DNA of 64,000 nucleotides from Chalara sp. BL73. Taxonomy: Eukaryota > Ascomycota > Leotiomycetes > Helotiales. A program made the translations under genes and the position numbers. Positions 12,201 through 24,145 of the stretch are shown in pieces. The stretch spans positions 1-64,000 of the forward strand of contig CAKJVC010000031.1 in assembly GCA_918026815.1 (NCBI GenBank), given 5' to 3'. Numbering within the stretch: the first letter of the stretch is position 1; every line of letters begins with the position of its first letter. The notes below the pieces were generated by a model. The model worked only from the letters and a program-made list of their open reading frames with translations, did not search any database and was not told the origin of the DNA.

Positions 12201-15200
12201 AGCGCGAAAATGTGCTAAGTCATTTCGCACTAACCCGGATCGATTACAGTACAAGTATATAAAGCACTACAGTACTAGTAGCCTTCTATTGCACACTATA
12301 AAATGTCCATTTTTGATTTTCTGAACTCCAAGTTTTGTACTAACGAAAACTACTTGTATGTTCTTGAGTTCATGAAATTTGCATGCATCTTGAACGAAGC
12401 TAGAACAGTCTTAGCAAAAAAAAGACTTGTCAGTAGAATAAAAAAAGCGCTATACTATCGGTTGTACTCAATTTGGTGTGAATATTAAAATAACGTGCAA
12501 CACTCTGAGCGTTTTGATAAAGATAAGAAAAAGCTTTTTAAGCCAGCAGCTTTACGCCAGCTACAATACAGCCATTTGCGGGACTAGTTTCATGATCTAA
12601 ACTGGCAACCGCGGTACAAGAAAATGAATTAAAAGCTCTTTTACAGATATACTTGCAAGTGCATTTTTGCTTTTATTCTTCCTTTCTTTCTGTCTACAAA
12701 ATTTTTAGAATGCTAAATAAAGAGTTCTTTGACTTATAGCGAGTCAGTATGTGATGCTCTTTTTAATAAACAAAACAGAAAATTCACAGTCCTGCAAGTA
12801 ATTTTATAAGAAAATCCATTTTTAACTTAATCGTTATATGCATCTCAAATTGATAATCGATTGCAATTTCGCAAGTAATTCTAGCGTTTAAATTTAAAAA
12901 AAAAAAACTTCAAAACAACTTCAAAGCTTTTTTGGCATTCAGGTCTTTCTTCTCCTTATCTATTACCGACATTCTGCTTCTAAGTTCATCAATCACTTTT
13001 TGACTATCAACTTCATGTTTCTGTTCTTCGTTTCCTAAGTTTGCCTTCGCTGGTTTTTTATCGCCAGTTCTACTTAAACGTTTTACAGACCGCTTTCCAA
13101 AAAAGAAAGCAGCGCCGACTAAGAATAAGCCGCTTAGCAACGCAGCAACTCTAATCCCAGCTTTACACTCGTTAAAAGTCCAAATCTCGCACGCGGCTTT
13201 AGAAATAAAGTTTCAAGATCAAAAAAGACTGTCAAAGTTGCTTTTAAAACCGGCAAAAAAAAAGAAATTGAAATAACTGTACTAAAAAGTATAAAGGAAG
13301 TTGTAAATATATTTAATATCGACGACGAAGCTAACGACAGACTAAATTGAATCGTGCTGCTACGAGTATCAAATACCGTCGTGATAGCGGCAGAGCTTTG
13401 TACATTGCCACAAAAAGCGCTGTAGGCTGTAATAACGTCGAAAAACTCGTTCGCACTACAAGCGACGACAATACCGGACGTAGCTGCACTTTAGATAGCA
13501 GCTTTGTTAGTAGCTTCGCACTGACACGCAATATCGGAAATTCCGCAATCGGTAGCAAATGTTACAGCTTCTGTGTCTTAAAAGTTTCTGTTAACATTTA
13601 CTAAGCTCGATAGCTAACGAAAGTGTTCGGAATTATCTTTAATTACTCGAAGAAGTTAGACATACAAAGCTTTAGCGCACAAGCGAGTAAACTGTTAATC
13701 TGTCCCAGGCCAAAACTAGCGAAAACAACAATAACAATAATTAATATTTCATCGCTGTTAAAATGTTGCGAAAACTGTATTTTCAGAAAGAAGTAATTAT
13801 CGCACTTGCAGAAAAAAAAAACGATCTGCTAGCTTCGTGAAAAATCGTTAAACTCTTCGTGCTATAAATATTGCAAAGCGGAATTTCATTAAATTCTTTC
13901 TATTGGTAAGTAGTAATATTCTCAGGTTTTAACAAAGCGTCGCGCGCGAAATTAGTTGTAAAATTACGTTTTATCGTTCGCAAGTAGCAGCTTTCTTGTA
14001 ATATAGCAGGTTTTTCGATTAGTTAAACGCTGCACCGCTTTTCACGTCAACTACTAACTGTTTCGAGTGTTTCTTTTGCTATTTTGTTTTATTTAAATAG
14101 AATAATAAACAATTATAATTATCAGTTGTATCAATTTAAGTCATGTTGTTTGCAATCTAAGCAGATAAAGTTTACTATACTAGAAGTAGCTCAATTTAGT
14201 AGATCGATTAGAAGTTTCTAGTTAAATAAACAAAGTTAAGAGTAATTCAGCTTTGCTTTCAAAAATGTCAGTTACGATCGAGTTATGCTCGTAAAACTAG
14301 TTGTCAATTATCAACTGTTTAGCAGAATAAATACAGTAACGGGTATTTAGTTGATTTCTAAACTATTTTAAAAACATTTTAGTTATTTTATATCGATGAA
14401 ACAAGCTAAACTAACCCTTATTAAAATCAACTTTTTTTTAGAAAAACTCTTGAGTTTTTTCATATTAAAGTTGCGATATCTATTAAAGGAACTTATGTTG
14501 CTATCTAAAAATATAGTATAAAATATATTACTTACTTTTACTCTTTGTTTTATAAGTATATTTTGATGTTTTATTATATAATTGTTAAGAATCAAAACTG
14601 TTAAGTTATTTAGAACTAGTCTTGTGCCCTTAAAACTAAAATACTTAGTAATCTTTAGCTATTGTTCTTTTTAACTGTTGGGTTTTATGTAGTTAGCAAC
14701 ATTGAAAATCTTACTACTAGTTTTTTCTAAATGTAAAAAAGCCCAAATAGTAATCTTACTAATTATTTTTATAGATATATTATAATATAACGTTTTTATA
14801 GTATTGTTAGTTTCTGGAAAGTATACTTTAGCACTTTTTTTTTTTATTATAGTATATAAAGTAAAATATATTTCTTAGTAAGTAGTAAAGTTAAATACAC
14901 TTTTACTTAGAATAAATTTAATAATAGTATTAAGTCGGACGTTATACTATATTTATGACTTGCTTTTACTTTTTTCTATAAGCAACTTTATATATCTATA
15001 GTAATAAAGTTTTTCTTTTAAAGATTTCAGCTAGTAGAATTATAGATTTTTTAAATAGTGCTTTAAGTATATTTTTTAAGTTATATAAACTATAAACTTA
15101 TAGTAATATTAGTTTTTTTTCCTTTTACTTTTCTATTATGTAAATTAAAGCAACTTTTTACTCTAGTTCCTAAAGAATAAACTATAAATTTCCGCTTTTT

Positions 15201-15240
15201 AAATTTATAATTGAGTCGGCTTTAACGCTTCTCCTCTAGC
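9290..15240. other. AT-rich decayed island with remnants of minus-strand coding sequence
   Basis: Composition changes abruptly near 9290. Subregions 9700-10020 and 14380-15230 are extremely AT-rich. Short minus-strand open stretches survive, for example around 10853-11500. There a frame reads SILDLLLEY-stop-RLFADNDFRKALKTATDN, with the stop where Trp would fit, and continues into LEIETVLDEPMFLELYAFNV. Near 12910-13190 a minus-strand frame encodes a hydrophobic segment (LLSGLFLVGAAFFF) followed by a charged coil. These look like RIP-type relics of large repeated genes. I could not assign them to a family. Confidence 0.5.
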
Positions 15241-18200
15241 TTTTTTTTTTACAGGCATAAAAAAAGTGTGCTGGCTCGAATCGACTAGGCCAAAAAACGT
15301 ATGCTATCGATAGCTAATTTGCCCAAAAACTTTAAGAAAGTCAGCAGTAAAGCGCTTAAGCACATTAATAGTCACACTATAGTTGGCCGCAGTGTAACCT
15401 GTGTAGCTAGCAGCAAAGTCATCAGGAATCTCGCATTGCAAGCACAACTTTTTTATTAATAACAAATACATTCCGGTCCCGGTTAATGCTATTTACAAGA
15501 CAGAGCCCTGTAATCTCCTTACCGCGACTTGGCTAGCCACCTGTAAAATGAGCTAGCAGCAAAAACAGCTTCTCAAACTTCTTAACCAGCTTTAAATATT
15601 TCCGAATAGCAGCCTATTTCTATTGGCTATTCTTATCGAGAAACTCCTTTTTTCGCCGCCTACTAATCAAGTTTTTTAGCATCTCGACTTCTTTTTTTGC
15701 AAAGCCATTACTGTAAATAAAAAACTTTCCCCGTTGTGTCTAAGTCAAATCGTCCTTAATACTAGCTAGTAAAATAGTAAATCGGACATCTTCGCTCTCC
15801 TTGAACATTTAAGAATCCTACAACAAATCCTTTGCATCAGCCGTTATTTCTGCTACTATACTCCGGATATTATCCATTAGAATAAGCTTGCTTATAAAGT
15901 ACATCAGCTTACTTTGCTTACTCTACAACACTATAAGTCGGCTGCTAGTCTCTTAGGCAGTTTTCCGGCCATAAAGCAGCAGACTAAAAACATACCCTAT
16001 AGAAAAGTACGTAGCTTTGCGCTCTCCGAAATCCTTTATATCTACTCTCTCTTTAGTTGGAATTGCTTACTCCGCCAGTAGTGCTTTTTTCACGTATACC
16101 AGCCCCGCTAGCACGTACGTGAACAAGTGTACTAGCCAGTAGCAACTCCTTTTCTAAGTCTCCTTTAGAGTAATTCTCGTCCTTTAAATGCTTTTACAAC
16201 CTTTCAAGACTTTTTCTTTGCACCGCTGTAAAATAGAAACTATACGCCTTAAGCAGCTCTGCATCGTTTAAATAGAAGACATTTAAGCAGTAGCAAAAAA
16301 ATCGCGTCCAGTAAATTAAATTCCGGTTTATGCTTGCCTTTTTCTGCAATGAACTAAATAGCCGACTATAAGCGTTATTATAGTTACGATAATTTCTTCT
16401 ACAGTTTGAACTATTATATATTAACTTACTACTTTATACTATAGTATTATACAGTATATAATAAACATTAAACATTAAAAAAACGAACAACAGTTTTTAA
16501 AGCTTCTATTACATTTCTTGGAATTTCTTTTTTAGCTGCTGCTAAGCATATTTTTTTAAATACTATTTCTGCTTCAGCTTTCTTATTTTTAGGCTTTCGC
16601 TTCCCGATACCCGACTTTGTCTTGTTTATTATCTTTAGTGTATCTTGCTTATGTAACTGTTGTTCAAGTGCTTGAATTTGTAACTACTTGTACTAGCAAG
16701 CCGATACTTTCTTATACTGACTTAAAAGCTCTGGTTGCAACTTTGTAGAATAAGCCCGGTCGACAGCATATGCCGTAGCTAGAACTTGAAGCCGGTGTTT
16801 AGCTTAACGTGCAAAGCTTAATCGTAAGTCATTATTATACTTAGGGTAGTCAAGATCAAAAAGCTTAGCAATCGAAGCAATATACTGTTTCGCAATAGCT
16901 AGAGCCGCTTAACGGTAGCGGGCGAAAGTAAAACGTTTTATTCCAACGTGCTGTAATTGTTGCTAGACTGTTTAAGATAGCTGGCTCGTTTTAAAAAGCT
17001 TACTCTTTTCGGCGAAAAAGTACGCTCGGTCGTTTACTACTACAGGTTCAACGCTTTCAACTTGCAGAATCTGGTGTAAAAAGGCCTCAACAAAAAGGCG
17101 GACATAAACAAAGTATTAAAAAAGTATTTAGCTGACAACTTTTGGTAGAACTCTGACAATATAAAAAGAATTGTTAGTTATAGCTCGTGCTTTATAGTAC
17201 TCGAGTACAAAAATAAATCGACTGTAGTAAACAAAAACGTTTCTGGAGACTTGCCGTGTATTACACTACTTGATCGTTGCAACTTCCGTTCCGCGGCCAA
17301 GAAAGCTACCTGTAAAATAAAAACAGAGAAAAAGCTTTTTCTTAAACGCTTTGGCCTGTTTAATATATTGCGCACAGCGTTTCTCAGCCCAGCGATTCCG
17401 CTTCATCAACTCATTTTTTCCATCGTTCCACGCCCGGCGGTGTAGGTACTTAAATGAAAGCTGAAGGTTATTCGCAGGCTTTTGTAAGAAGGACCAGCCT
17501 GTACGGAAGTTAGCTATATTGTCAACAATCTGGCTAAAATGCACAAAAAGTCGCTAATGAAACATAAGTTCATGCAGCTGAACATAGCATTCTTGCATAG
17601 TTGACTAGACTATTTGTCGAAATGCTGTTATTGTAAGTGACTAGTTATAAAACTGTAGCGTTTCTTTATTAAGTAACTAGCTAATATTTCCTTTTGAGCT
17701 TTCTTTTCGCGCGATAGCACGCCTATATCGTAGCATCTCAATTATTCGCTTTATTGAATAAAATCCTTTTCGACAAAAATACTTGTTTCGGATTTCTTTA
17801 AATTTTACAGTCTGATTCTTATACGACGCTTTTGCTGGCTATTTGAGAATAGTCCAAGCCTGCGCCGGCAATGCATACTCGAGCATAAACAGTCGTCTAA
17901 TCCAAATAAACCCAGCTAAAACAAAAGTAAACAAGTATGCAGTTCGGTACATAAACGTTTGCTAGTAAACACTTAGGACTCCAGTAAAATAAATCAAAGA
18001 AAAGTCGTCGATGTTACCGCTAGAATAAAAGTTAGCGAAAAATGAACAGTTTAAGTAAAACATTTACTCGCTTAGTTCTTGTTGCATATATCCTTTTATA
18101 AAATGTAAAAAATCAGCTTTTTCTGGAGTATTACAAAGTCCTGGAGTAACTGTCTGGCTTTTTACTTGTGCTATAAACAAAGTAGCTTATATCTTATCTA

Positions 18201-19300
18201 AGAAATACAGTTGCAAATCGGTATATTAAACCTCGAACACTTTATTTTGTATATAATATAAGCTTGCCTATACTCGAAACACAAAAAAGATAAAGCGCTT
18301 CTATTAGCTACGATACCGTCGCTTGCTCTCCGGTTTCTGCAGAACTCTAAATAGCTTAGAATAAAAACGATGTTAATTATAATTCTTAAGCCAGCATTGT
18401 AGTGCGTGCGAAATACTTGCGAGTGTCTTTTCGCAGCGATTAAATACTCCGTCAAAAAGTCGTATAAGCTGCTGTACTCTAATCTCGTTTTCGAGCGGGC
18501 TAATTACAGCTTTCTTAGCTTAATACTTTAAAGCATAGTTTTAAATCGGGCAGCCTTCAAGCTGGCATACGGCTGCAGTAGTAATATCCAATAAGCGGCC
18601 AGCGAATTGCTTAGGCCACTTTGTATACTGTAGCCAAAATGTCGTTTCGTCGTTTTCTACTTTTGTATCGCTAGCAATATAATCGTTTTCAAGCAACTTT
18701 AAACGTTGTTGTTCTTGATTCTTAAAAGTCTTAAGTATCGCAGCGCTTTCTATATTACTAGTTGCAAAGTTCGCTAGCTGGTCCGAAGCGTTTAAAGCAG
18801 TATAAAGTTTAACTATTCAATATTGTGCCCGGCTGCTAAAAAAGTACTAGCTTTGAAGTTTGACTTGATAATATTTAGTCTGGCTTGCTAGATATTAAAT
18901 AAAATAATTGATAATTATATATTGCCGGATTAGCTTTTGCGACGTAGTAAAGAATCGGCAGCAAGTACAAAAGTAGCCGTTAAAAACCGGAGCAAAATTC
19001 AAAATACCCGAGTCGTCAAGCAGAATACAGAAATCTGACTTTGTATCAACTACGTCTAAAGTGAAACAAAACTGAACTACAAGCTAGCGCTATGCAGCAA
19101 GAATATTGTGGATCTCGGTCAAATAACGTAGAAGAGCGCTTGAAAAGCAGACTTGCTTGCAAACGTTGCAGTATAGTATACGGAAGTCTGGCATATGTTC
19201 AATTAAGCGAAAGAAAATTGCAAAGTCGAGATCGCGAAGCATAACTGCTGGTAAAGCAAAAAAGTCTTTAAGTATTGCTATTTTCGTCAACCTGAGCACG
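15240..19300 (-). pseudogene. RIP-degraded relic resembling a telomere-linked RecQ-type helicase / DUF3505 protein
   Basis: Read on the minus strand, long coherent stretches appear, interrupted mainly by TAG where Trp or Gln is expected. Examples are YWTRFFCYCLNVFYLNDAEL near 16300, SIVAEITADAKDLL then DDLT-stop-TQRGKFFIYSNG near 15850-15720, KYLKLVKKFEKLFLLLAHFT near 15580, and GG-stop-PSRGKEITGLCLVN near 15530. Around 17540-17300 a frame reads DNIANFRTGWSFLQKPANN before a frameshift. The H-x-TGGQP-x-RG-x-E pattern and the upstream 'GWSFL' block recall the N-terminal region of fungal telomere-linked helicases (DUF3505-type). That assignment rests on remembered motifs, not a search. The many stops and frameshifts make the copy non-functional. 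The helicase domain itself was not recognised. Confidence 0.5.
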
Positions 19301-19663
19301 TATGCTCAATTGGTCCTTTCTCTGTATAAAGAGCTAGACTCCTTTCTCAGAATATATTAAAAGTATCACGACGCGCGACGCGTGAACGTGTTATACACGT
19401 AATGAATTAGCAGAAGTAGCACAACGAAGCGAAATAAGGTGACTAGAAGGACCTGCTCAAAAACTCCAAAAGGGACTAGGACACGGTATTCGGCAAAAGA
19501 AGCTATCAATAAAAGCAACATAATATAACGATCCATGGTCTAATTCCCTGCTCAGTTCCCCGTTGGATTCCCGCTCAAATACCAGAACGGCGGAGTACCA
19601 GTAGCTACGCAACAGGGGTTTCATGGCCACCGAAGCTCATCGCAATATTGGTAGTCCGGCGGG
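19300..19663. other. Boundary between the decayed island and the HET pseudogene
   Basis: No gene is seen. Base composition returns toward normal here. It lies just past the point where recognisable HET sequence stops, so a lost or rearranged gene 3' end is likely. Confidence 0.4.
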
Positions 19664-20764
19664 CTACCGCTGTGAAACCGGGTCCGAGGATAGAAACATC
19701 GTCGCGAGCTTTAAACTTTCCACTTTTTCTGCATACTGCGGATTTCCTCTGAGCGCACTTATACCTAGCAGCCCATAGTCGGCGTGCAGTCCAGCCGCTG
19801 CCGCGATAGTAAGGCTCACGCAGCTATAGATTGCTTTCATGCTTAAAAAATGCAAAACCTTTCGCTCGAAAAAGTCATCTTGAATAATACACAAAGCATC
19901 TACCCAGAAATACCGATAGCTTAACGAATTAGTAAGATATATTGCATCCTCGATAGTCCTTGAAAGCCGTGTTAGCAAAAGCGTAAACTCAGTATCTCCA
20001 GTACAGCTAATAGCGTCTCTTAGCAGTATAACCGGCTCCATGCCGGTCTGCTCTTTCATGACATCTTTGCCCTATACGTAACCCAATACCACGTACCCTG
20101 GATACCCATGTCCTGGCATTTTAACAATACCCCTCCGATTAACGCCGATTAACCTCAAGCTGAACGGCAGGTCTCCATCAGCCCCTTCATCTTCCCTGCA
20201 CTCCCATCCATGATATTTAGAACATTTCTCCAACCACAAACGTAAAAGATCGATGTTTAAAGTGTCTCGAACCATCCGACCAAAAAAATGCCTCCCCTCA
20301 TCTGTCTTTTCCTTGTAAGCAAAATATTGAATATAGGCACTCTTCACTTCGCTTCCCTTGCCGTCAGCATCTTCTTCTACTTCGAGAATTACTATAAAAC
20401 GATATGCATCTGTTCGGTATTGTTAAAATTTAGATCGTAAATCAAATTTGTTCGAGTAGAATATAGACTTGCTTAAACCATACGGTCACATTTCGATTCC
20501 TAACTTCCAGCTAAGTTTATTATCCAAATCGACCAAAGTTTCCGCACTTTGAAGTGTAATCGTTAAATCAAAACGCAAGCTATGTACAACAAGACGGCAA
20601 AACGGGCAGCGTTGGCTTCGGCATATGCTCGACCAGGTACCCAAGTTTACCCTCTCCTGCAACTTTTCTCCTAAATATCGATCAAAATTGATTTCAAAAC
20701 ATACGTCGCAAAGCCTATCATCATCGAGTCGTCTTCTTGACTCAGCGCTGTGTCGCCCTGCCAT
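19664..20764 (-). pseudogene. HET-domain (heterokaryon incompatibility) pseudogene, C-terminally truncated
   Basis: From the ATG at 20764 the minus strand encodes RLCDVCFEINFD and LGTWSSICRSQRCPFCRLV, a typical N-terminus of HET proteins. An intron lies near 20409-20495 (acceptor CGAACAG). The frame then runs SAYIQYFAYKEK ... RRGIVKMPGHGYPGYVVLGYV, hits a TAG at the position of the conserved Trp of the (S/G)Y-x-W-G motif, and resumes in the same frame. It continues through SRTIEDAIYLTNSLSYRYFW, VDALCIIQDD and SCVSLTIAAAAGLHADYGL. HET domains act in fungal nonself recognition. The TGG-to-TAG change equals CpA-to-TpA on the plus strand, a RIP signature. Recognisable sequence ends near 19664, so only the HET domain remains. 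Confidence 0.85.
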
Positions 20765-20948
20765 CCTAAATACATTTCGAATCAAAAGACTGCAAAGTGT
20801 AAAACAGCTCTCTGATTATGAAATCTCGCGCTATAAAATCTTTAGAAAGTTATAATAATTAGATTCAAAGCTCATAAATTTCAATAAAGACATGTATGTT
20901 GACACACTTGAAAATTTTGTATCGGTCTTTGACAAAAAGCCTCCCTTT

Positions 20949-21539
20949 CATGGCAACAGTGTGACAAAAAAACCAATCAAAGCTGATTAATCATGATTAA
21001 TGATTAATTAGTGCCTTGATTAGCTTTGATTAATAGAATTTGATTAATCATAATTAATCACAGCTAATCAAAGCTTATATAAGCAAATAAATATTTAAAT
21101 AACTGTCACGAATACAATGCTACAAGCCTAAAAAAGCAGTTTGTAAATGCTTTAATACAAAATACTAAACTAAAAAATATATATTTAGAACTTTGGAAAA
21201 GCTTTCGACTACATTTGTGTTAAGTGCTAAAATGTCACGTGCTAAAAAACAATCAAAAGCTTCGGCAAACGTTCCGAGACTTTAGCATGTAAAAGCACGT
21301 AAAAAGTCGCCAAAAGTACAAAAAGTATAAATAAAAAACTCGGGACGGAGTAAAAAACGTAAAAATTAGTTTCTGTATTAATATAAGTTGATTTTTGCCA
21401 CGCTATTTCAGCACTTTACAAGCTTTTAGCATTAATCATAATTAATCAAAGCTATGATTAATAGGTGCTTTGATTTGATTTGATTATGATTAATAGGTTT
21501 ATTAATCAATTAATCATGGATTTGTTACACTGCATGGCA
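20949..21539. mobile_element. Non-autonomous hAT-type MITE with 8-bp target duplication
   Basis: The element spans 20957-21532 (576 bp). The left end begins CAGTGTGACAAA; the right end, read on the opposite strand, begins CAGTGTAACAAA (11 of 12 matching). The flanks are CATGGCAA on the left (20949-20956) and CATGGCAG on the right (21533-21540), an 8-bp duplication with one transition. CAGTG termini and 8-bp duplications are typical of hAT transposons. Both subterminal zones (about 20983-21075 and 21424-21520) are packed with variants of GATTAATCA in both orientations. No transposase survives. A short frame near 21231 (MSRAKKQSKASANVPRL, then stop) may be a remnant or chance. Confidence 0.75.
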
Positions 21540-22895
21540 GTGCTGTAAGGTCAAAGATAAGTCGAGCCTTACCTCCACAAGCCCCCGCAGCTCTAGGCTA
21601 GTATTGTGATCAATTACGGAGTAGATCCGAATACACAGCTTGCTTGCTTCACTTTGATTCGACCTCTGCGCAAAAACCTTGGCGAGGCTTTGCGACCGGC
21701 TTCCTAAGCTTTGCGCAAAGCTTCCTAGGAAGTCAAATCCAATAATATCATTAGAAATCATAACATGCAAGTAAAATAGAGTCAGAACCAGGTCCACGGA
21801 AATGAATGACAAAAATAATTGAATAATAAACTCAGGATTATTTGAAAGTTCACTTTTAGCTCCTGATTAAAAATCGCACCTCAAACCTCACGTTTTCATG
21901 GCTTCAATTGATTCTGTTGACAACATGCCCTTCTGAACTAGCCACCTTTCCACCCCTTAACAGCGACCAACCACGGAACGGTAGTTTCAAGGGATATATC
22001 GGTGGAGCTAGAAAGTCTCAAAAGGATTTAGCCAAAAAGTGACCGATTGAAAGTTATATTTCTAGTAAGCATTTTCCAACTTGCTCGAGGATATACGAGT
22101 TAGTTCACACCATGTATCGAAACCTAAAATAAGAGATTCCTTCTCAACAACTAAGAATCAATAAACATTTCTTCCATAGCCTGATATTGCAACAGTTATT
22201 AAGTTAAGTTAGTTTTTCCAAGCAAAGGTGTCTCTTAAAATACATAAATAAGCTGGCACCGCTCTGTAATAGCAAAAAAGCAGCGAGCGTTACTTTAGAG
22301 TACAATTGAGCAAAAATGTACAGTCACAGTGTCAAGAAGTAGAACCCGCTTAAAAAGTTTATCTATAAAATTAGCGACACCCAATTCGCCTTCTACTGTA
22401 GCACAGTCCTTTTAATAAGGCCGACAAAATGTTGTGAAGCTCAAAAAAGCTTAGCTCGCCGCTCCAGCCAATAAAATCCTAACCGTAAGCCTAAGCCGCC
22501 AGTTCTAAGTAAGCCAAGTAACTAGTACTAAAAGTTACGTGCTAAGCTGGTTGTAAAAGTAAAGCTAATCTCTCAGCCCCTTTAGTGTATATAAAAAAGT
22601 CCGGATAAAATCAAACATTATGCTGCCTTTCTAGTCTTTCACTTTAGAAAGTTTCCTTTTTTCACACAGAATCAATAGCAACAGCAAGAATTTATTCATT
22701 TAAAAGTATCTAAAATAGTAATCCTCAAGAAAGTACCCACCAATAAAATTTCATTGTTGTATGCAATGATTACCTCCATGCAGTAACTACCAACCACTCG
22801 CCTAAGCACTAACTAAATATAATAAAGCAACAGCCTCTTTCGTTTCTCAACCATCTCCTTCCCTTCTTAACACTAAAACAATCAATTAAATAAAA
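21540..22895. other. Intergenic, partly AT-rich, no supported gene
   Basis: A minus-strand open frame at 21525-21812 overlaps the MITE edge and has no recognisable domain. From about 22200 the sequence is rich in GCTAAAA-like strings, similar to 7130-7280. A TATA-like GTATATAAAA near 22588 may have served the hydrolase pseudogene downstream. Confidence 0.4.
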
Positions 22896-23772
22896 ATGAA
22901 AGTCAAACCAACTATCGTCTTTATCCCCGGCTTCTGGCACACCCCAGAAAGCTTCACCCCTCTCTCCAAACTCCTCGAAGAATCAGACTACTCTACCGTC
23001 CTCCTCCCCCTCCCCAGCGCCGGCGCCCATCCCGGCCATCCTGACCATTCGCAAAATGTCGCCGCCATCCGCAACACTCTCACCTCTCTTATCACAGAAA
23101 ATAAAGAAGTTGTCCTCGTAATGCACTCCGGTGCCAGCATCGCGGGCAGCTGTGCAGTCGAAAATCTTAGTAAACAGAAAAGCAAAAAAAGTAGCGTAGT
23201 TCGAGTAGTTTATATTGGAATCTTGTTGCCGCAGAAAAAAAAGACTATGTTCGAGACATTTACCTCTACGCTAAAAAACAAAAACTTGAATCCGAGTTTT
23301 AAAATAGAAGAAAATCAGAGCTACCATGTTATTGCACAAGTTGTAAAAGTCATATTAAGCCCAATAAAAAACACGCTAACTGACGGTAAGATAGCACGTC
23401 GACAATTACTGATAATACAGCGAAATTCTACAATAATCTCCCATCTGACCAAGCCGAATATTGGGCCGGCAAAATAACATCCTGCTCACTTGAGTATGTA
23501 TTTTGCCTTTAGTTATAAAAAAATAGTACCTTTCGGAAATGCTATTCTGACTCCTATTTAGTGTTCATATGTCACCATTGACATACGAAGCATAAAAGTA
23601 CATCCCAGCCTCTTACATCTTATGTCTTAATAACAAAAGTATTCCTTTAAGGCAAACCCGGGAAATTGTTGACAATGCAGGGATTAAGACAGTGCTTGAG
23701 ATTGAGACAGGTCACTGTCCATATCTCTCTCAGTCGGAGAAAGTAAAAAACTTCATTCAAGATTGCTGCTAG
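22896..23772 (+). pseudogene. Alpha/beta-hydrolase (methylesterase-like) pseudogene
   Basis: The N-terminus reads TIVFIPGFWHTPESFTPL, LLPLPSAGAHPGHPD and VVLVMHSGASIAG, the beta-strand, oxyanion and nucleophile-elbow regions of small fungal alpha/beta hydrolases. Near 23390 the frame shifts. The correct continuation, DNTAKFYNNLPSDQAEYWAG, lies in another frame until about 23490. After a probable intron (GTATGT near 23494 to TTTAG near 23562) the sequence reads LTYEA-stop-KYIPASYILC. The stop falls where Trp is expected. The frame then runs NAGIKTVLEIETGHCPYLSQ, carrying the catalytic His, to a natural stop at 23772. The full length is recognisable but the gene is broken by at least one frameshift and one stop. 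Confidence 0.82.
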
Positions 23773-24145
23773 TGAATTTATCTAGTTCTTGTGTCTTAGC
23801 TCACTAACTTTAAAAATTCTTCTCTATAAGACTTTAGCTTGTTGTTCGTAATAAGATTTGTGCCATATCAGCTTATTACTTTGTGACGCTATCCTTCCGC
23901 TACGATAACTCCGTTCTTAAAGTTGGAGCGGCGGCTACCAAGAAGCCTAAAATTATACATACGAAAAATCTACTTCCAAACTAGGCCCTACAAAGCAGCC
24001 GACTCGTGCGTCGAAATAAAATATTTACCATGATTTAAAGATCGATTAATCAATTTCCTTTGTTGGCTATAATTGGCATACAAGTTGTGACTGTAATACT
24101 GTGCCAGCATCGCTGTGCTTACATGCATACCGGGTGACAGCCCGA
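23773..24145. other. Short intergenic stretch before the second MITE
   Basis: I see no gene, element end or RNA feature in this interval. Confidence 0.4.

Noticed and set aside
12303..12488. 61-codon plus-strand ORF preceded by TATATAAAG
   Set aside because: It lies in AT-rich decayed sequence where TATA-like strings are expected, and no domain was recognised.
9290..22895. Possible CRISPR or tandem array in the AT-rich island
   Set aside because: No regularly spaced identical repeats are present. The repetition is low complexity and MITE subterminal motifs.
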